A stretch of DNA of 64,000 bases from Verrucomicrobiota bacterium (GCA_016871685.1 VHCM01000002.1:1-64000), one strand, 5' to 3'. Numbered from the stretch's first letter, positions 8,292-21,200 are shown. The notes: generated by a model not told the origin, from the letters alone. A program made the numbers and translations.

Positions 8292-8305
8292 AATAGGGGT
8301 CAGGC
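8291..8305 (+). repeat. REP-like core AAATAGGGGTCAGGC at the TM2 gene stop
   Basis: The sequence AAATAGGGGTCAGGC directly abuts the TM2 stop codon and matches the AAATGGGGTCAGGC found on the other strand at the end of the ~50-bp repeat near 33.1 kb. It is a short dispersed sequence in the convergent gap between the TM2 and kinase genes. Its role is unknown. Confidence 0.45.
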
Positions 8306-8319
8306 CGGCCACGAATGGT

Positions 8320-10170
8320 TCACTTGAGAAGCCGTGCATGACGCTCAATGTCGTGGCGCCATGCCAGCAGGTTGAATCTCGCCCGTCCGCTGGTGGCGAG
8401 CCTGCCCTCCAGCTCTGCAAGCGTCTTGAGCGCGGCATCGCAGCCCGCACGATCGGCAGGAAGGCTCGTGAAACACGGATGCTGCAGGAGTTTGAAATCC
8501 TCGAGATGCCGTTGCGCGAGATCGCGATAGATCTCCAGGTCCGGCGAGCCGGAAGCAGGACGCCATGCGACCACCGCCTCGAATCCGCGTACCGCCTGGT
8601 TCAACATGCCTTGCTCCCAGTTTTTCAAGGCCGCCGTCATCGATGCGAGCAAGAGTTGTGGCAGATGGCCGACGGGGGCACGCGCGTCGATGATCGCCGG
8701 CAGCGCGACCGGCTCAGGCCGGAGCACCGCCTTGAGCACGTCCACGATCCCGGGCGAGATCGACTGGGCACCGGGCGCGAAGGGATCTTCTTCAAACACG
8801 GCGACATGGTCGAGCACCTGCCGCACGCGGGCGCGGGCATGCCGCGGCCTGCCCGCAGAATACGTGCAGATGACCGATTCGAGACCTGCCATGGTGCGAG
8901 TGGGCTCGGCGGTCGATTCGTTTTGAAACAACTCTTCGAAGATCGCGGCGGCCACATCGTATTCCCGTTGCTTGAGTGCGGCGTGCGCCTGGTTGTAAAT
9001 CCCCGCGACCGGAGAAACCGTGGCGGATGGTGTCGGCGGGGCGGGCGCGGGCACCGACGATGGAAGCGGTGTGCCATCGTCACGCAGGAACCACCATCCC
9101 GCCAGCACGACCGCGACCACGGCGGCAATCACCATCCGGAGATCGGAGGAGCGCGCGGTTGCCGGCGATGGCGGTGGCGGCACCGGGATGCCTGTCGGCA
9201 TCGTGGATGAGGTCGGCACCGATGGAGTCGAAGCAGCGGACTTTAGGCGCATCGCCGAATCCGACAACGCCGCGATCATCTCGTCATAACCGGCGAACCG
9301 GTCACCCGGATGCCAAGCCATCGCTTGGTCGACGATGCGGCAGGTTCCGGGCGAGATCGACGGCTCCACCGAGGCCAGCGGCGGGATGTGCCGTTTCGCC
9401 GCGAGCAGTTCGTCGGACGACGCGGAGTCGAGCGCACAGGGCGGCGTGCCGGCGAGCGCGTGGTACAGTGTCGCGCCGAATGCGTAGAGGTCGGAACGGA
9501 AATCCTCGGGTGCACCCTCGATCGTTTCCGGTGGCGCGTAGTACGGAGTGGCCCAGCGCTCGGAGGCATGCGCAAGGCCGCCCTGCGTGACGAGCGCCAA
9601 TCCGAAATCGACGAGTTTCGCACGGCCCTGCGCGTCGATCAGGATGTTGCCCGGTTTCACGTCGCGGTGGATCAGCCCGGCCAGATGCGCGGCACGCAGG
9701 CCGTGGGCGACATCGACAGCCAGCGCGAGCAGTTCGTCCTCCGGGATTCTTCCCGCAGTGCGGATCCGATTTTCCAGATGTCCGCCCGGCACGAATTCCA
9801 TCGCGATGTAGAATCGGCCGTAGGCGATGCCCGTCCTGAGCACGCGGACGATGTTCGGGTGGCTCAGTGCCGCGGTGACGCGCGCCTCGCGGTCGAACGC
9901 GGCGATGCGCTCCGCGTCCATCGACCAGTCGGCACCGAGCACCTTGAGCGCCACTTCGCGGTCGAGCAAGTGGTCGCGGGCGAGGAAGACCTGGCTCATC
10001 CCTCCCATGGCATGGAGCTGCAGCAGCGTGTAAGGGCCGAAGGCCCGCTTCACCAGCGTCGGCGCGGCGCAATGCGGACAGGCGACCTCCGACAAGGGTT
10101 CCAACCCGCGGACGTCCATGGCCGCGCCGCAGGCCGGGCAATGGTCGATTTCAGGCGGATCCTGCACCAT
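8320..10170 (-). CDS. Serine/threonine protein kinase with N-terminal zinc ribbon and one TM helix
   Basis: A 616-residue membrane kinase. Residues ~8-35 have CPACG and CPHC, a zinc-ribbon-like pair. The kinase domain (~45-300) has a glycine loop variant GGMSQVFLARD, the ATP-binding lysine in VALKVLG, catalytic HRDVKPGNIL, DFG in LVDFGLAL and APPE in the activation segment. A Pro/Ser-rich linker leads to one TM helix (MVIAAVVAVVLAGWWFL, ~345). The outer ~240 residues look like helical repeats and may sense a signal. Start is set at ATG 10170 (MVQDPPEIDHCPACG); the longer ORF start at 10293 would overlap the divergent permease start. No phosphatase or target gene is adjacent. Confidence 0.87.
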   Translation of the reverse strand: MVQDPPEIDHCPACGAAMDVRGLEPLSEVACPHCAAPTLVKRAFGPYTLLQLHAMGGMSQVFLARDHLLDREVALKVLGADWSMDAERIAAFDREARVTAALSHPNIVRVLRTGIAYGRFYIAMEFVPGGHLENRIRTAGRIPEDELLALAVDVAHGLRAAHLAGLIHRDVKPGNILIDAQGRAKLVDFGLALVTQGGLAHASERWATPYYAPPETIEGAPEDFRSDLYAFGATLYHALAGTPPCALDSASSDELLAAKRHIPPLASVEPSISPGTCRIVDQAMAWHPGDRFAGYDEMIAALSDSAMRLKSAASTPSVPTSSTMPTGIPVPPPPSPATARSSDLRMVIAAVVAVVLAGWWFLRDDGTPLPSSVPAPAPPTPSATVSPVAGIYNQAHAALKQREYDVAAAIFEELFQNESTAEPTRTMAGLESVICTYSAGRPRHARARVRQVLDHVAVFEEDPFAPGAQSISPGIVDVLKAVLRPEPVALPAIIDARAPVGHLPQLLLASMTAALKNWEQGMLNQAVRGFEAVVAWRPASGSPDLEIYRDLAQRHLEDFKLLQHPCFTSLPADRAGCDAALKTLAELEGRLATSGRARFNLLAWRHDIERHARLLK

Positions 10171-10291
10171 GTCCTCACCGGCATCCCACAACCGGAGGAG
10201 ACATGCAATCCGGAATGGCGGATGCAGGGCGTGCTTGACCCGGTCACCGCCCGCGGCGATGGGTGGCAGCGGATCATTTCCGCTTCCACTC

Positions 10292-11140
10292 ATGCTGTTC
10301 CTCCATCAACTACGCGGTGAGTTGCGCAAGCTGTTCGCGCGGCCGCGCACCTGGATGGGGTATGCGGCGTTCCTGCTGATGGAGGCGCTGATCCTCTTCG
10401 TCTACAAGCTCGAGCGCAGTCAGGACCACATGCGCGGGATCATCGAGCGCAACGGCCTCGAGTTCGGCACCTACTACAGTTCGCTGACGATCACGTTCAC
10501 CATCATGCTACTCAGCATGTTCTTGCTCGGGTCGATTTACTTCGCGTTGGTGGCAGGCGACATCGTCGCCAAGGAAAACGAGGACGGCAACCTGCGGATG
10601 GTGTTCGCCCGGCCGGTCGGCCGCCTGCGCCTGCTGTTGGTCAAATACAGCGCCGTCTGTCTCTACACCTTCACCTTCGTTTTCTTCGTCGGCATCACCG
10701 GCTACCTGATGGCCGTTGCTGCGGTCGGTCGCGAGGGCGGGTTGTTCGTGATCGAGCCGAAGATGAAGGTGTTCGCCGCTTTTCCCGACTGGTGGGAGGG
10801 CGCGTGGCGGCTGGGGCTATCGGCCGCCGGCATCGGCCTGAGCATGATCACCCTGTCTTCGCTGGCCTTCATGTTCTCATGCTTCCGGATGAAACCCGCT
10901 GCCGCGACCATCCTGACGCTGACGATCCTGTTTGTCGACATGATCCTGCAGGGGTTTCCGTTCTTCAAACCCTACGAAAACTGGTTTGTCACCTGGCGGA
11001 TGAGCGCGTGGGTCTTCCTCGTCGAGCAGCACTTGTCGTGGGCCAAGCTCGTCGAATCCTACGCCTTCCTTGCGGGACTCAACGTCACGCTGTTCACCAT
11101 CGGCTGGCTTTCGTTCCAGACGCGGGATTTCAAGACTTGA
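10292..11140 (+). CDS. ABC-2-type transporter permease
   Basis: A 282-residue protein with about six hydrophobic segments: FLLMEALILFV, FTIMLLSMFLLGSIYFALVAGDI, YTFTFVFFVGITGYLMAVAAV, GIGLSMITLSSLAFMFSC, ILTLTILFVDMI and the C-terminal FLAGLNVTLFTIGWLSF. The motif GDIVAKENEDGNLRMVFARPVGRLRLLLVKY is typical of ABC-2 permeases, which export drugs or polymers or act in gliding or copper pathways. No ATP-binding partner is adjacent, so it must pair with a protein encoded elsewhere. Start ATG 10292 (MLFLHQLRGELRKLF) matches the usual N-terminal amphipathic region. Confidence 0.82.
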   Translation: MLFLHQLRGELRKLFARPRTWMGYAAFLLMEALILFVYKLERSQDHMRGIIERNGLEFGTYYSSLTITFTIMLLSMFLLGSIYFALVAGDIVAKENEDGNLRMVFARPVGRLRLLLVKYSAVCLYTFTFVFFVGITGYLMAVAAVGREGGLFVIEPKMKVFAAFPDWWEGAWRLGLSAAGIGLSMITLSSLAFMFSCFRMKPAAATILTLTILFVDMILQGFPFFKPYENWFVTWRMSAWVFLVEQHLSWAKLVESYAFLAGLNVTLFTIGWLSFQTRDFKT

Positions 11141-11147
11141 GCGACGT

Positions 11148-12290
11148 TCAGCCTCCCGCGCCCGCGAGCAGCGCCTCGTCCCAATCTTTCCACACCGGGT
11201 CGATGCGACGGGCCCGCAGCATCGCGGCAACCTCGGCCGCGCCGCGCGTGTCATGGATGCGGAACTGCTCGGTCGCCTTGGCGCAAGCGGCCGACTGCGC
11301 AGGCTCGACGCGACGGCCGCGCACGGTGAGGTGCAGGTCGTCCGCGCCCGCGCCGGTGTACCCGCCGGGCTCGGTGCGCGCACCCGCCGACATGTGGGTG
11401 ACGCCGAGTCCGGCGAGCGCGTCGCGCAGCGGCGCGGGCTCGCGGGTGGACAGGACGATGCCGACCTGCGGAAACAGAATGCGGAACGCGCAAACGAGGC
11501 GCACCAACTCGCGGTCGGGCAGGAAGCGCGCGGGATCCGGTGTGTATTCGTAGTTTCCCGCATACGGCCGCATGCGCGGGAACGCCACGGTCAGTTGCGC
11601 CTTCCAACAATGCCGCAAGAGATGCTCGAGGTGCGCCGCAAGCGCCAACGCCTCGCAACGCCAGTCGGCAAGCCCGAACAGCGCGCCGATCCCGATGCGG
11701 CGGAAGCCGCCGGCATAGGCGCGCTCCGGGCAGTCGAGCCGCCAGTCGAAGTGTTTTTTCGGCCCGGCGGTGTGCAATGTCGCGTAGGTCCCGCGTTCGT
11801 AGGTTTCCTGGTAAACGACGAGCCCCTCCGCGCCATGCGAAACGATCTCGGCATACTGCTGGTCCTCCATCGGGCCCACCTCGATGGCGAGCGTCGGAAT
11901 GAACGGCTTGAGCGCGTCGAGGCATACCTGCAGGTATCCCTCGGAGACAAACTTCGGATGCTCGCCGGCGACCAGCAGCAGGTTGCGGAACCCGAGCGAG
12001 TGGAGATGCCGCGCCTCGCGCACGACTTGGTCCACCCGGAGCGTGACGCGCAGGATCGGCGCATCACGGGAAAATCCGCAGTACGAGCAGTTGTTGATGC
12101 ACTCGTTGGACAGATAGAGCGGCGCGAACAACCGCATCGTCCGGCCGAAGTGGCGGTGCGTGATGGTCCGGCTCTGCTGCGCGAGTGCTTCAATGACGCC
12201 GCCAGCGGAGCCGTCGAGCATCCGCTCGAGACGCCGCATCAACGGAGTCGGCCGCGCCATCAGGTCCGGAAACACCTCGGAAAACGCCAT
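11148..12290 (-). CDS. thiH: 2-iminoacetate synthase ThiH (tyrosine lyase)
   Basis: A 380-residue radical SAM enzyme that splits tyrosine to dehydroglycine (2-iminoacetate) for the thiazole ring of thiamine. The 4Fe-4S site is CINNCSYCGF (~residue 82), preceded by RLFAPLYLSNE. VAGEHPK, YQETYERGTY, GIGALFGLADWR and FPRMRPY follow the ThiH order. Length matches E. coli ThiH (377). Start ATG 12290 (MAFSEVFPDL) is chosen over the longer ORF. No thiG, thiS or thiF is nearby, and I see no THI-box in the 119 bp upstream, so it stands alone here. Confidence 0.9.
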   Translation of the reverse strand: MAFSEVFPDLMARPTPLMRRLERMLDGSAGGVIEALAQQSRTITHRHFGRTMRLFAPLYLSNECINNCSYCGFSRDAPILRVTLRVDQVVREARHLHSLGFRNLLLVAGEHPKFVSEGYLQVCLDALKPFIPTLAIEVGPMEDQQYAEIVSHGAEGLVVYQETYERGTYATLHTAGPKKHFDWRLDCPERAYAGGFRRIGIGALFGLADWRCEALALAAHLEHLLRHCWKAQLTVAFPRMRPYAGNYEYTPDPARFLPDRELVRLVCAFRILFPQVGIVLSTREPAPLRDALAGLGVTHMSAGARTEPGGYTGAGADDLHLTVRGRRVEPAQSAACAKATEQFRIHDTRGAAEVAAMLRARRIDPVWKDWDEALLAGAGG

Positions 12291-12409
12291 CGCGGCGGCA
12301 GCATGGCGCGTTCCCACCGCGGCGTCAAACGGCGCGCCTCGCAAATGGCGCCGATTTTCGGGCGAAAATTCGATTTGCAGCAGACAACTGGAGTGGGAAT
12401 GTTTCTTTC

Positions 12410-15400
12410 ATGAATCGGTGGATCCGCAGCCTGCTGTCGCTGTCGATGCTCGTGGTGGGCGCATGCAAGCCAACTGAGACACCCGGGCGGGAAGACGCGG
12501 TGGGCTCTGTTCCGATGGAGACGACCTTCTCGCTGCCGCTCCAGGTCTCGTTCAACGACCACGTGCAGCCGGTGCTTTCGGAATCCTGCTACCACTGCCA
12601 CGGCCCGGATGCCGGCACGCGCGAGCCGAAGGACGCGCCGTTGCGTCTTGACCGCCCCGAGGACGCGTTCGCCCTGCGCGACGACGGCAGGCCGGTGATC
12701 ATCAAGGGCGATCCCGCCGCATCCAAGATCATCGCGCGCATGCGGTCGGCCGACCCCGATCTGGTGATGCCGCCACCGGAGAGCCACAAGACGATGAACG
12801 CGAAGGACATCGCGCTGCTCGAGCGGTGGATCGAACAAGGCGCGGTGTATGAAAAGCACTGGTCGTTCGAAGCGATCGCCACTCCGGATCCGCCGTCCGC
12901 AGGCGACGGTTGGGCAACGAACGAAATCGACCGCTTCATCACCAAAACACTCAACGAAGCGGGACTCGCGCCGAACCCGCCGGAGGATCCGCGTCGTTTC
13001 CACCGACGGCTCGCGCTCGACCTCACCGGTCTGCCGCCGGATCACGCCGAGACCGACGCCTTCGTCGAGGCGTTCGCCGAACATGCCGACGCCGCGGTGG
13101 ATGCCGAGGCGCGTCGTCTGCTGGAGGGTATTGCCAGCGCCGAGCATTTCGCGCGGCAGTGGCTCGATGCCGCGCGCTATGGCGACACCCACGGCATCCA
13201 CATCGACAACTACCGCGCGATCTGGCCGTACCGCGACTGGGTGGTGCGCGCATTCCACGCCAACCTGCCGTGGGATCAATTCACGCTTGAACAAATCGCC
13301 GGCGACCTGCTGCCCGACCCGACGCTCGACCAACAAGTGGCGACGGGTTTCCTGCGCTGCCTGCCGACCACCGGCGAGGGCGGCGCGATCGACGAGGAAT
13401 ACGAGATGATCTACGCCAGCGACCGGGTCGACACGATGGCGGCCGCCTGGCTGGGGCTGACGGCCAGTTGCGCGGCGTGTCACGACCACAAGTTCGATCC
13501 GCTCTCGACGCGCGAGTTTTATTCGCTCACCGCGTTTTTCCGCAATTCGACGATGACGGCGATGGACGGCAACGACGCCGAGCATCCGCCGAGCGTGTTC
13601 GTGCCGGCCCCGGGCGACGAGGGTGGATGGGAATCACTGCAGCAGGAAATCGCGGTGGTGCAGGCCAAGGCGGAAGCGCGCAAGGCCGCATCGTGGCAGG
13701 AATTCGAAGCCTGGCTCGCCACGGTGCAAGTGCCGCACTCGCTCGACCGCGATGCGGCACTCGAACTGCACCTGCCGCTGCGCGAGGACGGCGGACCGAT
13801 CCGCGGCTTCACCAACGGAAAACCACGCGAGTGGTCGGCGGATCTGCCACGCGTCGAGTCGGTGCTCGGCAAAGCGCCATTGGTCAGCGGAGGAACCGCG
13901 GTGCTCGGCGATGTCGCGGGATTCTCGCGCAACGAACAAGTCAGCTACGGCGGGTTCATCCGCTTCGAAGGTAAGCCGTCGGGCTCGGTGGTCGCGCGCA
14001 TCGACCCTGCCAACGGCAACCGCGGCTGGGATCTCTACCTGCACGGCGGACACGCCGCCGGCAACGTGATCGACACTTGGGACAACAAGGCGAACAAGAT
14101 CATCGCCTACACCCCGCTAAAGCCCGGTGTGTGGAACCACGTGATGATCACCTTCGACGGCACCAAACCGTCAAAGGAAGCCAGCGCGATCTACGTGAAT
14201 GGCGAGCGCGCACGTGCGCGATTGCTGCCGGATTCGGTGGGAACATCCATCGAGACCAGCGTGCCGCTGCGGATCGGATCGCGCGACGGCGGTGCCGAAG
14301 CACCCGACGAACCGACCCTGCTGCAGGATTTCCGGTTCTATCGCCGCTTGCTCAATCCTGCGGAAATCCTCGAGCTGTCCGAATTGCACGCGCTCAAGCA
14401 CGTCCTCGCGCTTCCCGCCCCGCAACGCACGCGCGAGCAGCTCGAACTCGCGCAGGACTACTATCTCCGCAAGGCCGACCCGCCGTCGCGCGCGATTGCC
14501 GCGGAACTCGCGGCCCTCAGGGAGCGCGAGCGCCCGTTCCGCGAGCGCGGATCGCCCACGCTGATCATGGAGGAGCGCAAGGACAGCGAACCCCACGCGC
14601 ATGTGCTCGAACGCGGCGTGTATTCGCAGCGCGGCGAGCGCGTGGGTGCCGACACCCCGGCCGTGCTGCCGCCGATGCCTCCGGACGCGCCAAAAAACCG
14701 ACTCGGTCTGGCGAAGTGGCTCAATGATCCCGCCAACCCGCTGCCCGCCCGCGTCACGATGAACCGCACGTGGTCGTTCTTCTTCGGGACCGGCATCGTC
14801 GAAACCAACGGCGACTTCGGCATCATGGGTGCCCGCCCAAGCCACCCGAAACTCCTCGATTGGCTCGCCAGCCGCTTCATCGCATCGGGCTGGGACCACC
14901 GCGAGATGGTCCGGCTGATCGTCACCTCCGCCACCTACCGCCAGTCGGGCGCAATCCCGCTGGAGAAACTCGAGGCCGATCCGGACAACCGGCTGCTTTC
15001 GCGCGGACCACGCGTGCGGCTCGATGCCGAACCGATCCGCGACCTCGCGCTCGCCGCGTCGGGATTGCTGTCGCGCAAGGTCGGCGGCCGCCCGGCGAAA
15101 CCCTACCAACCCGAAGGCATCTGGGAGGCGGTGGCGATGCCACAGTCCGATACCAAGGCGTACCAAGCCGACACCGGCGAGTCGCTCTACCGCCGCTCGC
15201 TTTACACGATGTGGAAACGCACCGCACCGCCGCCGTCGATGGAGATCCTCAACGCGCCCAGCCGCGAGACATTCTGTGTGCGGCGCGATCGCACCAACAC
15301 GCCGCTGCAAGCGCTCGTGCTGCTCAATGACCCGCAGTTCGTCGAAACCTCGCGCGCGCTAGCCGACCGCGCACTCGCCAGCGCCGCGGATTTCGACGGA

Positions 15401-15640
15401 CGCATCGACTTCATCACGCTGCGTCTCGTCAACCGCACGCTCGACCCGGACGAGCGCCGGATCATCGGCGAATCGCTCGAACGCATCCTCACCAACTACC
15501 GCGCGCAGCCGGACGAGGCGGCACGGCTGCTCGCCGTGGGCGAATCGCGCGCCGCATCATCCTCCGATTCCTCCGAACTGGCGGCATGGACGATGATCTG
15601 CAGCCAGATCCTCAATCTCGACGAAACGATCACCCGCTGA
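12410..15640 (+). CDS. DUF1549/DUF1553 cytochrome-c-like lipoprotein with LamG-type domain
   Basis: A 1,076-residue exported protein typical of Planctomycetota and Verrucomicrobiota. A lipoprotein signal ends at the lipobox VVGAC (Cys ~19). A PSCyt1-type haem module has CYHCH in [22 protein letters not shown]1549 follows ([27 protein letters not shown]), with a second CxxCH in [12 protein letters not shown] LamG/concanavalin-like insert spans roughly 450-650 ([12 protein letters not shown]). DUF1553 ends the protein ([47 protein letters not shown]). Biochemical function is unproven; a role in polysaccharide-linked redox or carbohydrate turnover is often proposed. It sits 10 bp before the DUF1501 gene, its usual partner. 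Confidence 0.88.
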   Translation: MNRWIRSLLSLSMLVVGACKPTETPGREDAVGSVPMETTFSLPLQVSFNDHVQPVLSESCYHCHGPDAGTREPKDAPLRLDRPEDAFALRDDGRPVIIKGDPAASKIIARMRSADPDLVMPPPESHKTMNAKDIALLERWIEQGAVYEKHWSFEAIATPDPPSAGDGWATNEIDRFITKTLNEAGLAPNPPEDPRRFHRRLALDLTGLPPDHAETDAFVEAFAEHADAAVDAEARRLLEGIASAEHFARQWLDAARYGDTHGIHIDNYRAIWPYRDWVVRAFHANLPWDQFTLEQIAGDLLPDPTLDQQVATGFLRCLPTTGEGGAIDEEYEMIYASDRVDTMAAAWLGLTASCAACHDHKFDPLSTREFYSLTAFFRNSTMTAMDGNDAEHPPSVFVPAPGDEGGWESLQQEIAVVQAKAEARKAASWQEFEAWLATVQVPHSLDRDAALELHLPLREDGGPIRGFTNGKPREWSADLPRVESVLGKAPLVSGGTAVLGDVAGFSRNEQVSYGGFIRFEGKPSGSVVARIDPANGNRGWDLYLHGGHAAGNVIDTWDNKANKIIAYTPLKPGVWNHVMITFDGTKPSKEASAIYVNGERARARLLPDSVGTSIETSVPLRIGSRDGGAEAPDEPTLLQDFRFYRRLLNPAEILELSELHALKHVLALPAPQRTREQLELAQDYYLRKADPPSRAIAAELAALRERERPFRERGSPTLIMEERKDSEPHAHVLERGVYSQRGERVGADTPAVLPPMPPDAPKNRLGLAKWLNDPANPLPARVTMNRTWSFFFGTGIVETNGDFGIMGARPSHPKLLDWLASRFIASGWDHREMVRLIVTSATYRQSGAIPLEKLEADPDNRLLSRGPRVRLDAEPIRDLALAASGLLSRKVGGRPAKPYQPEGIWEAVAMPQSDTKAYQADTGESLYRRSLYTMWKRTAPPPSMEILNAPSRETFCVRRDRTNTPLQALVLLNDPQFVETSRALADRALASAADFDGRIDFITLRLVNRTLDPDERRIIGESLERILTNYRAQPDEAARLLAVGESRAASSSDSSELAAWTMICSQILNLDETITR

Positions 15641-15650
15641 TCCCGCCGCC

Positions 15651-17108
<1,458 letters not shown>

Positions 17109-17147
17109 CGCGGGATCGCGATCACCGGCCGACGATCGATCGCGCTC

Positions 17148-18135
17148 TCACGCTTTGCGCGCGCTCAACACCTTGCCGCCGGCGGTGCCGATGAACAGGT
17201 CGCCGCGCCAGACTACGATCGAGGTCGGCGTGTTCTCCGGGATGCCGAGCACGACCTGCGGTGCCCGTCCCTCGCGCAGGTCCTCGATCGATGCCGAGCG
17301 CACGGAATAGACACCGGGCGTGCCTGCGGCGGCCAGCTCCTAGGTAAGCAGCAGGAACCGTCCCGGCTCCGCCGCCGGGGTCAGATCGATCAGGCGGAAT
17401 GACGAGGCGGCGGACCATTCACGGAAGCCGTTGCCCGTGGCAACGAACACTCCGTGGCCACCGTCGCGCCCGCGGGTGGCGATCAGCCCGTGCTGGTCAT
17501 CGAGCGGCCAGGAGCGGCGCACGAACAAACCCGCGACCGGTCCGTTTGCATCGCTGGTGAGATGGCGGAATCCCTTCGCATCGAGCGCGGTGTGGTACGG
17601 CTCGGGTTGGCCGTGTTGTTTGCGCGGGTTGATCACCCCGAATGCGTAGAGCGTGCCGCCCGCGGGCAGCAACCTGACGTAGCGCGTGTCACCCATGCCC
17701 GGCTGCGGATACGTTTCGCGCAGCGCGGTGGTGAAGGTGTTGCCGCCGTCGGTGCGCGGTTTCGGTGAAGGGCGGCGCGGCATGCACGGGAGCGGCGCGG
17801 TGCGTCGGATCGTCCGGCGACACAAAGTAACGGAACTCGATCGGCAGCAGCTTCGACATGTTCGCCGTTGCATCGCCATAGCAGATCCACAGCAGCGGCT
17901 CGCCGCCATCGGGCGCGAACACCGTCATCCCGTTGATCGACCGCTCGAATTTCGCGCCGAACTTTTCCTCGCCGGCGGCGAGGTAATCGCGGATGGGCTC
18001 GGCCCATGGTTGTGGCGCGGCGTAGGCGGCGGTGGCGGACGATGCGGCATCCACCGCGGCCGGAGTCTCGGCGGCGGCCCGGACCGCAGTGTAAAGGAAC
18101 ATCGTGCAGACAAGCAATCGGATGGGTCGGTTCAT
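17148..18135 (-). pseudogene. Broken secreted protein gene (frameshift plus in-frame amber)
   Basis: Read in pieces, this is one gene. It starts at ATG 18135 with a signal peptide (MNRPIRLLVCTMFLYTAVRAAAE) and runs in one frame to about APPFTETA. It then continues in a second frame as RTDGGNTFTTALRETYP down to FLLLT, meets TAG at 17340-17342, and continues in the same frame as ELAAAGTPGVYSVRSASIED to GGKVLSARKA and TGA at 17148. The frame change falls in a short GC dinucleotide run near 17760, consistent with loss of two bases. The product family is not recognised. It lies downstream of the disrupted surface-protein gene on the same strand. Confidence 0.72.
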
Positions 18136-18247
18136 GCGGGAATGGAGGGAAATGAGATAGGGAAACCGCAACGAACCGTTGCCGGATCCACCCATCGGAC
18201 CCGGCAACGGAAATCGGAGATGCGAAACAATGGGAGACGCAATCGAC

Positions 18248-21200
18248 TTACTGGCCGATCGCTCCTTTCACCCGGTAGAAGCGCTTGGCTGCGCCATTGC
18301 CGTCGACCGTGTCGGAGGTGGTGGCGCCTTGCGACGCGATGCCGCTCTTGACGACCACCCACGATTGCGGGTCGGACAGGTTGCCGGTCGCCTCGATCGT
18401 GTAGACACCGAGCGGATCGGAATCCCACACGATCGTCACCGCACCACCGGCGGCCACTGCGATGCTCCGCACGCGGAATGCCGGATGATCGGAAGGCAAC
18501 ACGGTGTAGTCCTCGCTCTTTGAGCCGGTCCAGTTCGGGTCGGCCCGTAGGTCGTCTCACCGCGGCCGACGTAGCTGATCGTGAATCCGCTCACCCCCGC
18601 GGCGCTTGCCGTGTAGGCGTTGCCGCTGCGGACGAGCGTGATGTCCGCGGAGGCCAGCGTTGCCGGAAGGATCGTGAAGTCGGCCGGCACGAAGGTGATG
18701 TCGTAATTCGGGTTGGTGAGTGTGCCGAGAGTCATCGCATACACCCCGGCATTCTCGCCTGCAGCATGGCCCAAGGCCCCGGTGAGCGGATCATTGTTGT
18801 TGAATCCCGACGGCGGACTGCTCACTGACGAGGACTTGGTGTAGGTGAACACCGGATCCGATTGTCCGTAGGTCTTGGAAGCCGCCACGGCGGTGATCGT
18901 TCCCGGACGTTTGAGCACCGTGCATTCCGGAATGGCCACGCTCTGCGACACGGCATTGGTGCTGCTCAACGTGACGTTGCCCGAAACCGGACCCGCGACC
19001 GGCAGTCCGCTGCTGCTGGCGATGCGGACGAACACCGTTCCCGTGAACGTGCCGCCAGCGCCCTGGGTGACGCTGGAACTCCAGCTACCCGTACCCGAGT
19101 TCGACACTTGGAAATGCGTCGGAGCGGTGATCGTCAGCGGTCCTTGCAGGTTCGTTGCCGAGAACGTGAAGCTCGTCGTCGCAGTCGATGCCACGCGGAA
19201 CACGGTCTCGATCGGCTGCATCGTGTTGCTGAACGCGATCTCCGGGGCAGGCGAGTCGGCAGGCTGCACGGTCGTCGGCTTGAAGTGGCGGAATTCGCCG
19301 CTGATCGTGTCGAGGCTGGCGAACGCGACGTTGTTGCCCTTCTTGAAGTGCGCCGAGAAGTTCCTGAGGTTCGTCCCATAGTTGTCATGCCAGTAGCCGA
19401 TCGCGATGCGGTAGCCGTTCGGATTGTACAGCAGCACCGTGGCGGTGCGTTGGACCTGGGTGACGGTGTAGCTGTTCTTGTCGATCACCAACTCACCGGC
19501 GTCGGCGAAGTCGCCGTCGTTGTTGAGGTCGATGTAGAGGACCGAGCCGGTGTTGCTGTTCAGCCCGAAGGTGTACTGGCCGGTGCCGTCGATGCTGGTG
19601 TCGAACACACCCTGCCAGAGCACCGAGAAGTAGGTGCTCGCGGTGAGGCCCGGCACCGTCGTCCAGTTCGTGCTGTTGTAATTGATCGGATCGGTCTGGG
19701 TGAAGCTCGAACTCGGAGTTTGCGCGAGCAGGCCGCTGATCGGGTTGAACAACGAATACGAGCCCGAAACATCCGTGGCCGGGAGCGAGTCGTAGCTGGT
19801 GGCGAGCAGTCCGCCCTGAATCACCCGGATGCTCACGCTGCGCGTCACATTGAAGCCGTCGAGATTTTCCCCGGCTCCACTGACAACGGCGCTCACCGTG
19901 TAGGTGGTGTTGACCGTCGGCGACACCGAGATGCTTCCCGTCGCCGGTTGCACGCCGATGCCGTTGTCGATGGTCACTTCCGAGACTTGGGTGGCCGACC
20001 ACGTCAGCGTCGCAGACTCGCCGATCAGGATCGTCGGCGCGCTGGCCGTGACGGTGATCACCGGTGCCCCGGGGATGGTGGTGATCGGATCGCTCAATAC
20101 CGAGCGCGCGGTCGGGATGAGCGAGGCACCATTGAGCTGTTCGTCGAGGGTGACCCAAGACTGGCCGTCACGGCTGCCCTGGATGCGCCAGGCAACCGGG
20201 TCGAGGCCGGTGCTCGTCAGGTCTTTGTTGGTGCCGATGCGGAAGGTGGTGGGAACCACGAACCTGCCGAAATCATAATCGACCGGCGTGAACGGCGCGG
20301 GTGCGCTCGACGAATCCCAGTTTGCAGTCAAGGAGCCGTCGTTGAGGCGCGAGTTGTTGCTTGAGCTGGGGGTGATCACCGCTCCGGTGAGCAGGGTGCC
20401 GAACGAGTAGTACTGCAGTTCGCTGATGCTCATCTTGTTGGCGGCCGGGTCGCGCGTGCCCAGTCCGGTAAAGCGCAGGTAGCGGTACGAATTCACTGGT
20501 GCGACCGTGACGGTGGCCGACGATGTTTTTGTGGTGACACCGTCGCCCACGGTGAGCGTGAAGGTGGTCGTCTCGGCCGGCGAGACGGCGAGCGTGCCGG
20601 TCGCGGCCACCGTGCCGACGCCTTGGTCGATGCTGGTTTCGGTGCCACCCGAAGTTCCCCATTGGAGGATCGTCGAATTGCCGGATTCGATCACCGGGCT
20701 GACGGCTTGGAAATAGCCGATCGAGGGAGCCACGGCGGGATCGGAATCGAAGGCAAAGCTCAGCGTCGGCACGTTTTCCTCGACGTCGTCGCCGGTCGCC
20801 ACGCCGAAGTTGAACGATTCCGGCAGGGTGAGCGCGTTCGGGCTGAAGCGCAGGAAGACATACTTGCCGGCGTTGGCACCGTTCGCATAGGCGTCGTTGA
20901 GCCATTGCGCAAACGCATCGGAGGTCGCGCCCGTGGCCCCCGAATCGACGAAGCTGTTGATCACGGTGGACTCGTTGAGGATGCCGGCCTTGATCAACAC
21001 ACCGTTGGTGAGGTGATTGAGCGCGCCATCGACCACGTCGGTGGCTTCCAGCAGCGCGCTGTCGCGCGCGACGGACATGCCGAACAACTGGATCGGCGTC
21101 CGGCCCTTGGCACCAAGAATGCCGCCGCTGACGCGCAAGCGAAGGTCCGCAGCGGTGAACTTACCGGCACCGAGAGAGGGCAGTTGGAAGGGCACGACGA

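Noticed and set aside
12291-12409. Possible TPP riboswitch upstream of thiH
   Set aside because: I could not find a THI-box-like core or paired stems in the 119 bp available.
17122-17418. 98-codon minus ORF MVRRLVIPPDRSDPG
   Set aside because: Arg-rich shadow. The adjacent frame continues the broken secreted gene with sensible protein text after the amber codon.
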